Assembly (NCBI GenBank): GCA_016284315.1
Contig: JAEEOO010000034.1
Span: 19,489 to 83,488 of the forward strand
Source: Lachnospiraceae bacterium
GTDB lineage: Bacteria; Bacillota; Clostridia; Lachnospirales; Lachnospiraceae
DNA length: 64,000 bases
Reading direction: 5' to 3'
In this document: positions 56,457 to 64,000 of the stretch, piece by piece
Layout of the letters: the number at the start of each line of letters is the position of its first letter
How positions within the stretch are numbered: position 1 is the stretch's first letter
Made by a program: the position numbers and the translations under genes
Notes under the pieces: model-generated
What the model was told of the DNA's origin: nothing
The model's database searches: none
Seen by the model: the letters and a program-made list of their open reading frames with translations, nothing else

Positions 56457-57125
56457 TCAATTTTCAGCCTTGGTTACTACTTCACCCTGCTTTTTATATA
56501 TGGAATGCTCACGTACAACTCCTCTTACACTGCTAAGGGGATAGATATTTACATCTCTTCCGATCACGCTTCCGGGATTAAGGATGGATCCGCATCCGAC
56601 TTCTACGTTATCTCCAAGCATAGCACCGAATTTCTTTAATCCTGTCTCGTACTTTTCTTCGCCCTTGACAACAACGAGTTTTTTATCGCTCTTAACGTTT
56701 GATGTAATAGACCCGGCTCCCATATGTGACTTAAAACCAAGGATACTGTCGCCTACATAATTGTAGTGAGGAACCTGAACCTTGTTAAAAAGAACCACAT
56801 TCTTAAGCTCTGTTGAGTTACCTACAACTGCGCCCTTTCCAACGATAGCGCTTCCTCTGACGAATGCACAATGTCTGACTTCAGCTTCCTCGTCGATAAT
56901 AAGAGGACCGTTTAATGAAGCTGTAGGAGCTACCTTTGCGCTCTTTGCAACCCAGATATCTTCTCCTCTTTTCTCGAACTTGTCAGGAGGAAGGGTTTCT
57001 CCCAATTTAAGAATGAAATCCCTTATCTCAGGAAGAACTTCCCAAGGATACTCCTTTCCTTCAAAAAGCTCAGCTGCGATGGTCTCGTTTAAATCATATA
57101 AATCTTTGATCTTGATCTTATCCAT
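56457..57125 (-). CDS. Left-handed beta-helix nucleotidyl/acyl transferase-like protein
   Basis: 222 residues. After an N-terminal helical part (1-50), hexapeptide repeats run from about 62 (IWVAKSAKVAPTASLNGPLII) to 200, including VRGSAIVGKGAVVGNSTE and GSVIGRDVNIYPLSSVRGVV. This is the acyltransferase half of GlmU-like proteins without the uridylyltransferase half; GHMGAGSITSNVK-type motifs support the group. The usual label is UDP-N-acetylglucosamine pyrophosphorylase-like. Substrate not clear. It lies 17 bases after topB. Confidence 0.8.
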   Translation of the reverse strand: MDKIKIKDLYDLNETIAAELFEGKEYPWEVLPEIRDFILKLGETLPPDKFEKRGEDIWVAKSAKVAPTASLNGPLIIDEEAEVRHCAFVRGSAIVGKGAVVGNSTELKNVVLFNKVQVPHYNYVGDSILGFKSHMGAGSITSNVKSDKKLVVVKGEEKYETGLKKFGAMLGDNVEVGCGSILNPGSVIGRDVNIYPLSSVRGVVREHSIYKKQGEVVTKAEN

Positions 57126-57142
57126 AATATGCCTCTTATAAC

Positions 57143-59260
57143 TTACTTTTTAGTTTTCTTTTTGCTTTCTTCTTTATAATATCCTCTGACTCTGTCGATA
57201 CAATGAAGGATATAGTCCTGATTATACATCCCCTTTACCGCATTGGTCCACTTTGTGACATAATCGGAAAGTTTCTGCATATATTCATCGGACGGGATCT
57301 CTTTTGCGGCAACTCCCGTTAAGCCCTTTTCCCAGCTTGCTGTAAGTGAAGGATTAAGAAGAGATTTAATTGAATTATCAACAACGTCATAAATCGCCTC
57401 GCCGAGAAGCGTCGGTGTTAATACCTGAGTCTTGGCATTAAGATTTATGTATTCGTTGGTCTGAAGTTTCTTAAGGATCTCTGCTCTTGTAGCACTGGTT
57501 CCGATACCGCTTCCCTTAATCTGAGATCTAAGCTCATCATCCTCAATGAACTGTCCGGCATTTTCCATGGTAAGAATCATGGAACCGGAGGTATAACGCT
57601 TAGGCGGAGAAGTTTCTCCCTCCTTAATCTCATAAGAATTAACAGTTAAAGAAGTTCCTTCCTTCGCCTTTTTAAGTTCATCCAAAAGTCCTGTATCAGA
57701 TGTTTCCTGTTCTTCATTCTCAGATGAATCACCATCGGCATTTTCATCCTCAGGCTTCTTTGCATCATCCTTTTTAGTCGATGCATTTGAAGCATCATTG
57801 GAAGTATCCTTCTTAAACGAAAATTCGGTTACTTTCAAGAAGCCTTCGTTTTCGAGAACCTTAAAGTTGGCGAAGAATCTCTCACCTGCAATCTTGGATG
57901 TAACAGCAAACTTCCTGTAAACTGCAGCAGGATAAAAGATAGCCAAGAGCCTTCTTACAATCATCTCATAAACCTTAGCCGATGTAGGATTAAGGGAATT
58001 AAGGTTTCCAAGTCCCTGTCCTGTAGGAATGATTGCATAGTGGTCCGTAATCTGTTTATCATTGACGTATCTGGTCTTTTCAAGGCCTTTATACATCTCT
58101 TTTTCAAGAATCTCAGCAGCAAAAGATGCACAGATTCCATATCCCTTTAATCCGCTTAAATTCTTTGTAATTTCCTTTGCAACAGCGGTTGATAAAACAC
58201 GGGCATCAGTACGAGGATATGTGGTGAGTTTCTTTTCGTAAAGCTCCTGAGCAATCTGAAGAGTCTGATCGGGACTGATCTTAAAATACTTGGAGCAATC
58301 GTTCTGGAGCTCCGCAAGGTTATACAAAAGCGGAGGATTCTTGGTTTCTTTTTTATTAGTTACGGATTCAATGACGCAAGGCCTCATTTCCTCCGCACCT
58401 GTTTCGGGATTAACACAAGGCTTTGAAAGGGCTGCTATCAAGGCTTCAGCATCCTGTTTTGTCTTAAATCCGTTTTCCTTATAAAGCTTAGGTGATTGAT
58501 AGAAATGTGACCCTTCTACCGCTCTCCACTCGCCGGTAAACTCGTGACCGTTAATTGAGAACTTACCAAGAATTCTGTAAAAAGGCGTTTTTGTAAAAGC
58601 TCTGATTTCACGTTCTCTGCTGACTATAATTCCAAGGACACATGTCATTACGCGTCCTACAGCAATAACGCTCTTATCTCGTTTTAAGTAATCCCTAATC
58701 TTATAACCATACTTAAGAGAAAGCGCGCGGGTAAAGTTAATACCCATAAGGTAATCTTCTTTTGCTCGAAGATAAGCAGCATCAGAAAGAGCATCATATT
58801 CTGTCCAGTCCTTTGCCTCTCTGATTCCTCTTAAAATCTCTTCCTCCGTCTGGGAGTCTATCCATACTCTGCGTCTTTCCTTGTCATGAACACCGGCCAT
58901 TCTATCAACAAGACGATAAATATATTCTCCTTCACGTCCCGAGTCGGTGCAGATATAGATACGTTCAACATCTTCTCTGTTTAAAAGACCTTTAACAACA
59001 GTAAACTGTTTCGAAGCAGAATCGATCACTTCGTACTTAAACTCATCGGGAATAAAAGGAATGGTGGATAAAGACCATTTCTTTAAATTCTCGTCGTACT
59101 CCTCCGGATAGCTCATTGTAACAAGATGACCTACACACCATGTAACTACATAATGGTCACTCTCAAGATAACCATCGGATTTTCTCATATTCTCTTTTAA
59201 TGCGTTGGCGAATTCCCTTGCTACAGAGGGTTTCTCCGCAATAAAAAGCTGTTTTCCCAA
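57143..59260 (-). CDS. topB: DNA topoisomerase III
   Basis: A type IA topoisomerase of 705 residues that unlinks single-strand junctions. The TOPRIM domain starts at LFIAEKPSVAREFANAL and has CTDSGREGEYIYR; the active tyrosine is in YEKKLTTYPRTDARVLS. No C-terminal zinc fingers are seen. A Lys/Asp/Glu-rich insert of about 30 residues (near 510-540) interrupts the core before TGLLDELKKAKEG. The start is TTG with AAGGGA upstream. A hairpin precedes it, and the beta-helix gene follows. Confidence 0.92.
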   Translation of the reverse strand: MGKQLFIAEKPSVAREFANALKENMRKSDGYLESDHYVVTWCVGHLVTMSYPEEYDENLKKWSLSTIPFIPDEFKYEVIDSASKQFTVVKGLLNREDVERIYICTDSGREGEYIYRLVDRMAGVHDKERRRVWIDSQTEEEILRGIREAKDWTEYDALSDAAYLRAKEDYLMGINFTRALSLKYGYKIRDYLKRDKSVIAVGRVMTCVLGIIVSREREIRAFTKTPFYRILGKFSINGHEFTGEWRAVEGSHFYQSPKLYKENGFKTKQDAEALIAALSKPCVNPETGAEEMRPCVIESVTNKKETKNPPLLYNLAELQNDCSKYFKISPDQTLQIAQELYEKKLTTYPRTDARVLSTAVAKEITKNLSGLKGYGICASFAAEILEKEMYKGLEKTRYVNDKQITDHYAIIPTGQGLGNLNSLNPTSAKVYEMIVRRLLAIFYPAAVYRKFAVTSKIAGERFFANFKVLENEGFLKVTEFSFKKDTSNDASNASTKKDDAKKPEDENADGDSSENEEQETSDTGLLDELKKAKEGTSLTVNSYEIKEGETSPPKRYTSGSMILTMENAGQFIEDDELRSQIKGSGIGTSATRAEILKKLQTNEYINLNAKTQVLTPTLLGEAIYDVVDNSIKSLLNPSLTASWEKGLTGVAAKEIPSDEYMQKLSDYVTKWTNAVKGMYNQDYILHCIDRVRGYYKEESKKKTKK

Positions 59261-59278
59261 TTTACATTCCCTTAGATT

Positions 59279-59316
59279 AAAAAACGCAACGGCTTTAAAT
59301 TATGCCTTTGCGTTTT
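59279..59316 (-). terminator. Terminator after the EAL gene
   Basis: Stem AAAACGCAACGGC / GCCTTTGCGTTTT (13 bp, one mismatch) with a 10-base AT-rich loop, ending in six T residues on the minus strand. It lies about 25 bases past the EAL gene stop. Confidence 0.85.
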
Positions 59317-59341
59317 TAGTTTAGTTTATTTAAAGATGATA

Positions 59342-61072
59342 TTAAGCATTTGCCTTGGCGTTTGTTTCCAAGATTTCGATAATTTCGGCAGCAGGCAAAG
59401 GCTTTCCAAGAAGGAATCCCTGAATAACATTACAACCCTTGTCATTAAGGTAATTGTACTGATTCTCGCTTTCAACGCCTTCTGCGATTGACTCAAAGCC
59501 CATGTCATGTGACATATTAAGGATTGAATCCAGAATAATACGTGTTGAATTGTCATGAAGCACTGAATCCACGAAAGTCTTATCAATCTTAAGAGTATCA
59601 ATAGGGAACTTCATCAAATATGAAAGTGATGAATATCCGGTACCGAAGTCATCAAGAGAAATCTTGATTCCAAAGTCTCTTAAGATCTTAAGCTTCTTGG
59701 TGACAAGCTCAAAATCATCAATAAGAATACTCTCGGTAATCTCAAGCTCAATGTTTTTAGGATCAACATCATACTTCTTGATAACTGCCATTACATTATC
59801 CACAAAGTCTTCACGCTTGTACTGAACAGCTGAAATATTGATGGACATGGTGAAGTCAAAATTGTATTTCTCTCTCCACTCGGAATACTGTCTGACAGCC
59901 TTATCAAGAACATAATTTCCGATAGGAATGATCGAACCGTTCTTCTCGGCAATAGGGATAAACTCAGAAGGTGAAATAAATCCCTTCTCATCATCCTTCC
60001 ATCTGATAAGTGCTTCAAAGCCACGCAGTGTCTGTGAGTTTGCGTGATACTGAGGCTGGAAATATACTTCAAACTTATGGTTTACAACGGCGTCTGAAAG
60101 CTTGTTTTCAAGATTTACATTGCTCATGAAATCTTCAAGCATTTTTGAATCAAAGTAAAGCACCTGATTGTTTCCAAGGGTCTTTGCTTTGAACATTGCG
60201 ATATCACCGCAACCAACAAGTTCCTGTGCTGCCTGTCCCGCATCGGGGAATTCAGCAACGGAAAAACTTACTGAAACATTGACTTCCTGACCGCTGTGCA
60301 TCTTAAAAGGCTCTTTAAGACGGGTTCTGATGGTGTCAATAAAGTGGGATGACTCATAATCACCATAGGGATTATAAATTCCGAGAGCAAAAATATCGTT
60401 TGATACATGGCTCACAAGAACTCTGTCATCCTGAAGTTCTTTTAAGTATGAGCCAAACTGCTGAAGGAATTCATCACCGATGATCATACCAAGTCCGTCG
60501 TTGACCTTCTTGAAATCATCAATGTCAATGGTTATCAAAGCAACCTTATCACCCTTTTCCTTAGCGTCAGCGATAAAACCATCCAAAAGAGTGATAAAGT
60601 AGTTTCTGTTGTAAATGCCTGTAAGGGAATCATAATAAGCCATGTAAAGAAGTTCTTCACTTCTCGACATATCCCTTGAGATATCAATGATCTTAACAAC
60701 CTTGTCTGTAAGCTTTCCATTGTCGTAGATCTTGGTGCAGATGATCCTAAACCATCTTTTACCAACGGAGTCCATTGTATCAACAGCCTCTTCCTTGGTG
60801 GAAAAATTCTCCGAAAAGAACACTTCTCTTACACGGCTCTCTTTATTCGATTCAAAGCAACCGAAAAATCTTTCCACATCGGAACGATCTTCGATATCAA
60901 ACCCAAATACTTTTTTGAAAGAGCCCATTGAAAGATACTGGTCTTTTTCATAAGAGTAATAAATAAATGAAAGTGAAGCCTGTTCGACTATCAGCCTGTA
61001 CATTCTTTCGCTCTCACTTATTTTTTTGTTCATAGCTTTAACAAGATCAAGCTGGTACTGCAAATCGGACAT
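59342..61072 (-). CDS. PAS-GGDEF-EAL protein, likely c-di-GMP phosphodiesterase
   Basis: 576 residues: a PAS-like sensor (about 22-130), a GGDEF domain (140-300) and an EAL domain (about 320-575). The GGDEF active-site motif reads SNDIF (224-228), so cyclase activity is probably lost. The EAL site is intact: FEALIRW, NISAVQY, LEITES, DDFGTGYSSL and KIDKTFV. It should therefore degrade c-di-GMP, with the dead GGDEF domain perhaps sensing GTP. No membrane segments, so it is cytoplasmic. It follows asd by 33 bases. Confidence 0.9.
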   Translation of the reverse strand: MSDLQYQLDLVKAMNKKISESERMYRLIVEQASLSFIYYSYEKDQYLSMGSFKKVFGFDIEDRSDVERFFGCFESNKESRVREVFFSENFSTKEEAVDTMDSVGKRWFRIICTKIYDNGKLTDKVVKIIDISRDMSRSEELLYMAYYDSLTGIYNRNYFITLLDGFIADAKEKGDKVALITIDIDDFKKVNDGLGMIIGDEFLQQFGSYLKELQDDRVLVSHVSNDIFALGIYNPYGDYESSHFIDTIRTRLKEPFKMHSGQEVNVSVSFSVAEFPDAGQAAQELVGCGDIAMFKAKTLGNNQVLYFDSKMLEDFMSNVNLENKLSDAVVNHKFEVYFQPQYHANSQTLRGFEALIRWKDDEKGFISPSEFIPIAEKNGSIIPIGNYVLDKAVRQYSEWREKYNFDFTMSINISAVQYKREDFVDNVMAVIKKYDVDPKNIELEITESILIDDFELVTKKLKILRDFGIKISLDDFGTGYSSLSYLMKFPIDTLKIDKTFVDSVLHDNSTRIILDSILNMSHDMGFESIAEGVESENQYNYLNDKGCNVIQGFLLGKPLPAAEIIEILETNAKANA

Positions 61073-61105
61073 TAATACATACTCCGGGTAACTAAGATTA
61101 GCGAA

Positions 61106-62191
61106 TTATTTCTTTGTGATGTAACCCTGAGCCTTAAGAAGCTCTGCACAAAGTACCGCTCCGCCGGCGGCTCCTCTAACGGTATTGTGCGAAAGACCTA
61201 CAAATTTCCAATCATAAATACTATCTTCACGAAGTCTTCCTACACTGATGCCCATTCCGTTCTCATAGTCAACATCAAGAGTAACCTGAGGTCTATTATC
61301 CTCTTCCATATAACGGATAAACTGCTTAGGTGCACTGGGAAGCTTAAGCTCCTGAGGTGCTCCGGAGAAGCTCTCCATCTTTTCGATGAGTTGCTCCTTG
61401 GTGGGCTTTTTATTAAACTTAACAAATACTGCTGCGGTGTGGCCGTTAAGAACGGGAACACGAATGCACTGGCTGGTGATCTTGGGAGAAGTAGCGGGCT
61501 CAATTACGCCATTCTTGATCTCGCCCCAGATTCTAAGGGGCTCCTTCTCACTCTTTTCTTCCTCACCACCAATGTAAGGAATGATGTTTCCTTCCATCTC
61601 GGGCCAGTCCTTAAAGGTCTTACCTGCGCCTGAAATAGCCTGGTAGGTAGTAACCACAACCTCTGTAGGCTCAAACTCCTTCCATGCGGTAAGAACGGGA
61701 GCATAGCTCTGAATTGAACAGTTGGGCTTAACAGCAACAAATCCTCTTGTGGTTCCTAGACGCTTTTTCTGGAACTCAATAACCTTCATATGATCTGCGT
61801 TGATCTCGGGAACTACCATGGGAACATCGGGAGTCCAACGATGAGCGCTGTTATTTGAAACAACAGGAGTCTCGGTCTTAGCGTAAGCTTCTTCGATAGC
61901 CTTGATCTCTTCTTTTGTCATGTCAACTGCGCTAAAAACAAAATCAACTTCGGAAGCAACCTTCTCAACTTCGGTTACGTCCTTAACAATAAGCTTTTTA
62001 ACTGCTTCGGGCATGGGGGTGGTCATTTTCCATCTTCCGCCAACTGCCTCTTCATATGTCTTTCCTGCACTTCGTGGGCTGGCTGCCACTGAAACAACCT
62101 CAAACCAGGGATGATTCTCGAGAAGAGAAATAAATCTCTGACCTACCATACCGGTTGCACCTAAGATGCCGACTCTTAACTTATCGCTCAT
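61106..62191 (-). CDS. asd: Aspartate-semialdehyde dehydrogenase
   Basis: Asd reduces aspartyl phosphate to the semialdehyde, the branch point for lysine/diaminopimelate, threonine and methionine. 361 residues. Motifs: RVGILGATGMVGQRFISLL (NADP site), VVSNNSAHRW, and the active cysteine in AVKPNCSIQSY. The pattern is that of the archaeal/fungal-type enzyme. A CAGGAGGAC ribosome site precedes the ATG. It lies 55 bases after argH. Confidence 0.95.
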   Translation of the reverse strand: MSDKLRVGILGATGMVGQRFISLLENHPWFEVVSVAASPRSAGKTYEEAVGGRWKMTTPMPEAVKKLIVKDVTEVEKVASEVDFVFSAVDMTKEEIKAIEEAYAKTETPVVSNNSAHRWTPDVPMVVPEINADHMKVIEFQKKRLGTTRGFVAVKPNCSIQSYAPVLTAWKEFEPTEVVVTTYQAISGAGKTFKDWPEMEGNIIPYIGGEEEKSEKEPLRIWGEIKNGVIEPATSPKITSQCIRVPVLNGHTAAVFVKFNKKPTKEQLIEKMESFSGAPQELKLPSAPKQFIRYMEEDNRPQVTLDVDYENGMGISVGRLREDSIYDWKFVGLSHNTVRGAAGGAVLCAELLKAQGYITKK

Positions 62192-62246
62192 TTTTTCGTC
62201 CTCCTGAAACTGTTTTATCTCATAAAAATGGATACAAAATAAATGA

Positions 62247-63635
62247 TCAAAGGGCTTTATTATTCTTTAAATAATCTTCGCACTCGGCTAAATACTCTTT
62301 CATAACAGCCTTGCCGGGAGCTCCCTTTGTAAGTCTCTTCTCAACGCAGGTTTCAAGTGAAACCGCTTCATATATGTCTTTATCGAACTTTGGACATATA
62401 TTCTTTAGCTCTTCGAGAGACATTTCTTCAATGGATTTATTTTTATCAATGCATGCAAGAACAAGTTCTCCGATAATGCGGTGAGCATCCCTGAAAGCAA
62501 CGCCCTTTCCAACAAGATAATCGGCTGCGTCTGTTGCATTGGTAAAGCCGTTCATTGCGCTCTTAGCCATATTTCCGGAATTAAACTTCATTGTAGATAT
62601 CATTCCGGTGAACAAATGGATGCATTTATCTGCGTTATCCATTGCATCAAAAGCCACTTCCTTGTCTTCCTGCATATCTTTGTTATAAGCAAGAGGAAGA
62701 CCCTTCATCGTGGTAAGGAGCGACATTAAACTACCATATACTCGTCCTGTCTTGCCGCGCACAAGCTCAGCAATATCAGGATTCTTTTTCTGAGGCATAA
62801 TACTGCTACCCGTGGAAAAAGCATCATCGATCTCAACGAATCTGTATTCGTTTGTATTCCAGATAATGATCTCTTCACAAAATCTGGAAAGATGCATCAT
62901 GACAGTAGAAAGAGTAAAGAGATACTCTAAGACGTAATCTCTATCCGAAACTGAATCTATACTGTTTCTGGTCGGACGATCAAAAGAAAGTTCCGACGCA
63001 GTAAACTCACGGTCTAAGGGATAAGTGGTTCCCGCAAGAGCTCCCGCTCCCAAAGGGCACTCATTCATTCTGACAAATAAGTCGTGCAGTCTGCCTCTGT
63101 CTCTCCGGAACATTTCAAAATATGCTCCGTAGTGATGAGCCAAAGTGATGGGCTGAGCCTTCTGAAGGTGGGTAAATCCGGGCATATAGGTGTCAAGATT
63201 AGCCTTCATGGTATCAAGGATGCTTGAAAGAAGGGCTTCAAGAAGACGGTCCGTTCCCTTTACTCTTTCCCTGGTATAAAGTCTCATATCCAGAGCAACC
63301 TGATCGTTGCGGCTTCTGCCGGTGTGAAGTTTTTTGCCGGGCTCACCGATGCGCTCGGTAAGTACTGCCTCCACAAAACTGTGGACATCTTCATATTCGG
63401 AGGTGATCTCTATCTTGCCTGCTTTAAGATCTGACTCAATACTATCAAGGCCGGAAAGGATGGCATCCAAATCCGACTTTTCGATGATTCCCTGTTTTGC
63501 AAGCATTTTTACATGAGCTCTGCTACCGGCAAGGTCAACATTAATAAGCCTTTTATCAAAGCTTATTGATGCGTTGAAGTCATAGACTTCCTGATCTGTT
63601 TTGTCCTTAAAACGACCGCCCCATAACTGAGCCAT
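62247..63635 (-). CDS. argH: Argininosuccinate lyase
   Basis: ArgH splits argininosuccinate to arginine and fumarate. 462 residues, typical. Motifs: AQLWGGRFKDKTDQEVYDF at the start, HTGRSRNDQVALDMRLY, and the superfamily signature GSSIMPQKKNPD with the catalytic serine. GGAGG precedes the ATG. No argG is nearby in this window. A tRNA-Thr gene lies 94 bases upstream and could share its promoter. Confidence 0.97.
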   Translation of the reverse strand: MAQLWGGRFKDKTDQEVYDFNASISFDKRLINVDLAGSRAHVKMLAKQGIIEKSDLDAILSGLDSIESDLKAGKIEITSEYEDVHSFVEAVLTERIGEPGKKLHTGRSRNDQVALDMRLYTRERVKGTDRLLEALLSSILDTMKANLDTYMPGFTHLQKAQPITLAHHYGAYFEMFRRDRGRLHDLFVRMNECPLGAGALAGTTYPLDREFTASELSFDRPTRNSIDSVSDRDYVLEYLFTLSTVMMHLSRFCEEIIIWNTNEYRFVEIDDAFSTGSSIMPQKKNPDIAELVRGKTGRVYGSLMSLLTTMKGLPLAYNKDMQEDKEVAFDAMDNADKCIHLFTGMISTMKFNSGNMAKSAMNGFTNATDAADYLVGKGVAFRDAHRIIGELVLACIDKNKSIEEMSLEELKNICPKFDKDIYEAVSLETCVEKRLTKGAPGKAVMKEYLAECEDYLKNNKAL

Positions 63636-63671
63636 AGGATTTCCTCCTGAAAAGTAATATATTCTGTAAAT

Positions 63672-63712
63672 GCGGAAGGAACTTGTTGTTGGTTGTGCAA
63701 GTTCACTCCCGC
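63672..63712. other. Imperfect hairpin between tRNA-Thr and argH
   Basis: GCGG...GAACTTG pairs with CAAGTTC...CCGC around a 12-base loop (GAACTTG is a 7-bp perfect arm, GCGG a 4-bp outer arm). No T run follows, so it is not a standard terminator. It could stabilise the 3' side of the tRNA precursor or control read-through into argH. Confidence 0.4.
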
Positions 63713-63729
63713 ATCTTCGAATAAATCAA

Positions 63730-63802
63730 AGCTGAAAAAGGGACTCGAACCCTCGACCCCTTCATTACGAGTGAAGTGCTCTACCGACTGAGCTATTTCA
63801 GC
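63730..63802 (-). tRNA. tRNA-Thr (anticodon CGU)
   Basis: The minus strand folds as a full cloverleaf: acceptor GCTGAAA / TTTCAGC, D-arm GCTCAGTCGGTAGAGC, anticodon arm CTTCA-CTCGTAA-TGAAG with anticodon CGT, and T-arm GAGGG-TTCGAGT-CCCTT. It decodes ACG (Thr). The CCA is not encoded. Confidence 0.95.
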
Positions 63803-63812
63803 AACAAGTGAA

Positions 63813-63841
63813 ATTATAAACATTAATGATTTATTTTACAA
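63813..63841 (-). promoter_or_regulatory. Promoter of tRNA-Thr
   Basis: TTGTAA (63836-63841), 17 bases, then a perfect TATAAT (63813-63818) on the minus strand, 11 bases before the tRNA 5' end. Confidence 0.7.
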
Positions 63842-63862
63842 GTAAAAATTTTATTGCTTACT

Positions 63863-64000
63863 TCACTCCTTCTCCTCTTTGATATGCACATCAAGCTGGT
63901 TAAAGGGAATGGATATGCCGTTCATATCAAAGCTCTTCTTTATCGCTTCCGTAAAGTACCATTTTGCCTCGAAATAATCTTCATTCTTTACAAAAGCCCT
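63863..64000 (-). CDS. MscS-type mechanosensitive channel, 3' end
   Basis: Only the last 45 codons are in the window; the 5' part lies past 64000. The translated end reads AIKKSFDMNGISIPFNQLDV followed by HIKEEKE and a stop. This FDxNGIxIPFxQxDVH pattern is the hallmark of the cytoplasmic C-terminus of small mechanosensitive channels (MscS family), which release solutes on osmotic downshock. It lies about 60 bases upstream of the tRNA and reads in the same direction. Confidence 0.8.
   Translation of the reverse strand, partial: RAFVKNEDYFEAKWYFTEAIKKSFDMNGISIPFNQLDVHIKEEKE

Overview
The window is a continuous, gene-dense piece of a low-to-mid GC Gram-positive (Clostridia) chromosome. The best guess is a Lachnospiraceae relative such as Butyrivibrio or Pseudobutyrivibrio. 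This rests on gene content and order and was not tested by a search: a TIGR03960/TIGR03936/RNase G cluster, a HisZ-dependent short HisG, HisIE fused to a degenerate HisF-like barrel, RecU, GerW, Asp23 next to a DAK2 protein and rpmB, and strong GGAGG ribosome sites. No phage, insertion sequence, CRISPR array or rRNA was seen. Almost every gene is on the minus strand; the plus-strand exceptions are rpmB, a degenerate HD-GYP gene and a small lipoprotein. No gene-free stretch exceeds 300 bases.

Layout, from low to high coordinates (transcription mostly runs from high to low). 1-3022: a membrane-bound XRE regulator and an ABC exporter. 3050-12569: RNase E/G, two radical-SAM-linked proteins, a hydrolase, and the histidine genes hisIE, hisB, hisD, hisG and hisZ, driven by a near-consensus promoter upstream of hisZ plus an internal one before hisIE. 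12676-18788: an intracellular GH51 arabinofuranosidase, RecU, an FAD oxidoreductase, two pseudouridine synthases and a small membrane protein. 18851-24812: a type IIA topoisomerase pair (probably topoisomerase IV), then rsmD, coaD and a coiled-coil protein, behind a promoter carrying a LexA-like box. 24943-33745: an ABC-2 export system, DegV, RecG, a DAK2 (FakA-like) protein and Asp23. 33916-36594: rpmB, a coiled-coil J-domain protein, GerW and a DUF2953 protein.

36646-46310: a degenerate HD-GYP protein, then a six-gene unit, ruvA-ruvB-zapA-U32-ftsW-PBP, behind a promoter overlapped by a LexA-like box, then a MATE transporter. 46420-52016: a branched-chain amino acid operon, ilvB, two tandem ilvN paralogues, ilvC, leuC and leuD, ended by a clear terminator. 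52190-64000: a lipoprotein, a TIGR01906 membrane protein, a membrane-anchored propeller-like protein, Lgt, a DUF4190-like protein, a left-handed beta-helix protein, topoisomerase III, a PAS-GGDEF-EAL protein, asd, argH, tRNA-Thr(CGU) and the 3' end of an MscS-type channel gene.

The genes are mostly housekeeping: amino acid synthesis, DNA repair and topology, cell division and envelope. The most interesting points are two LexA-like operators that would put topoisomerase IV and a divisome-containing operon under DNA-damage control, a probably non-catalytic HisF-like barrel fused to HisIE, a palindrome over overlapping divergent promoters with a possibly leaderless small gene, and a coiled-coil J-domain protein beside GerW. 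I saw no clear candidate for a wholly new defence or mobile system.
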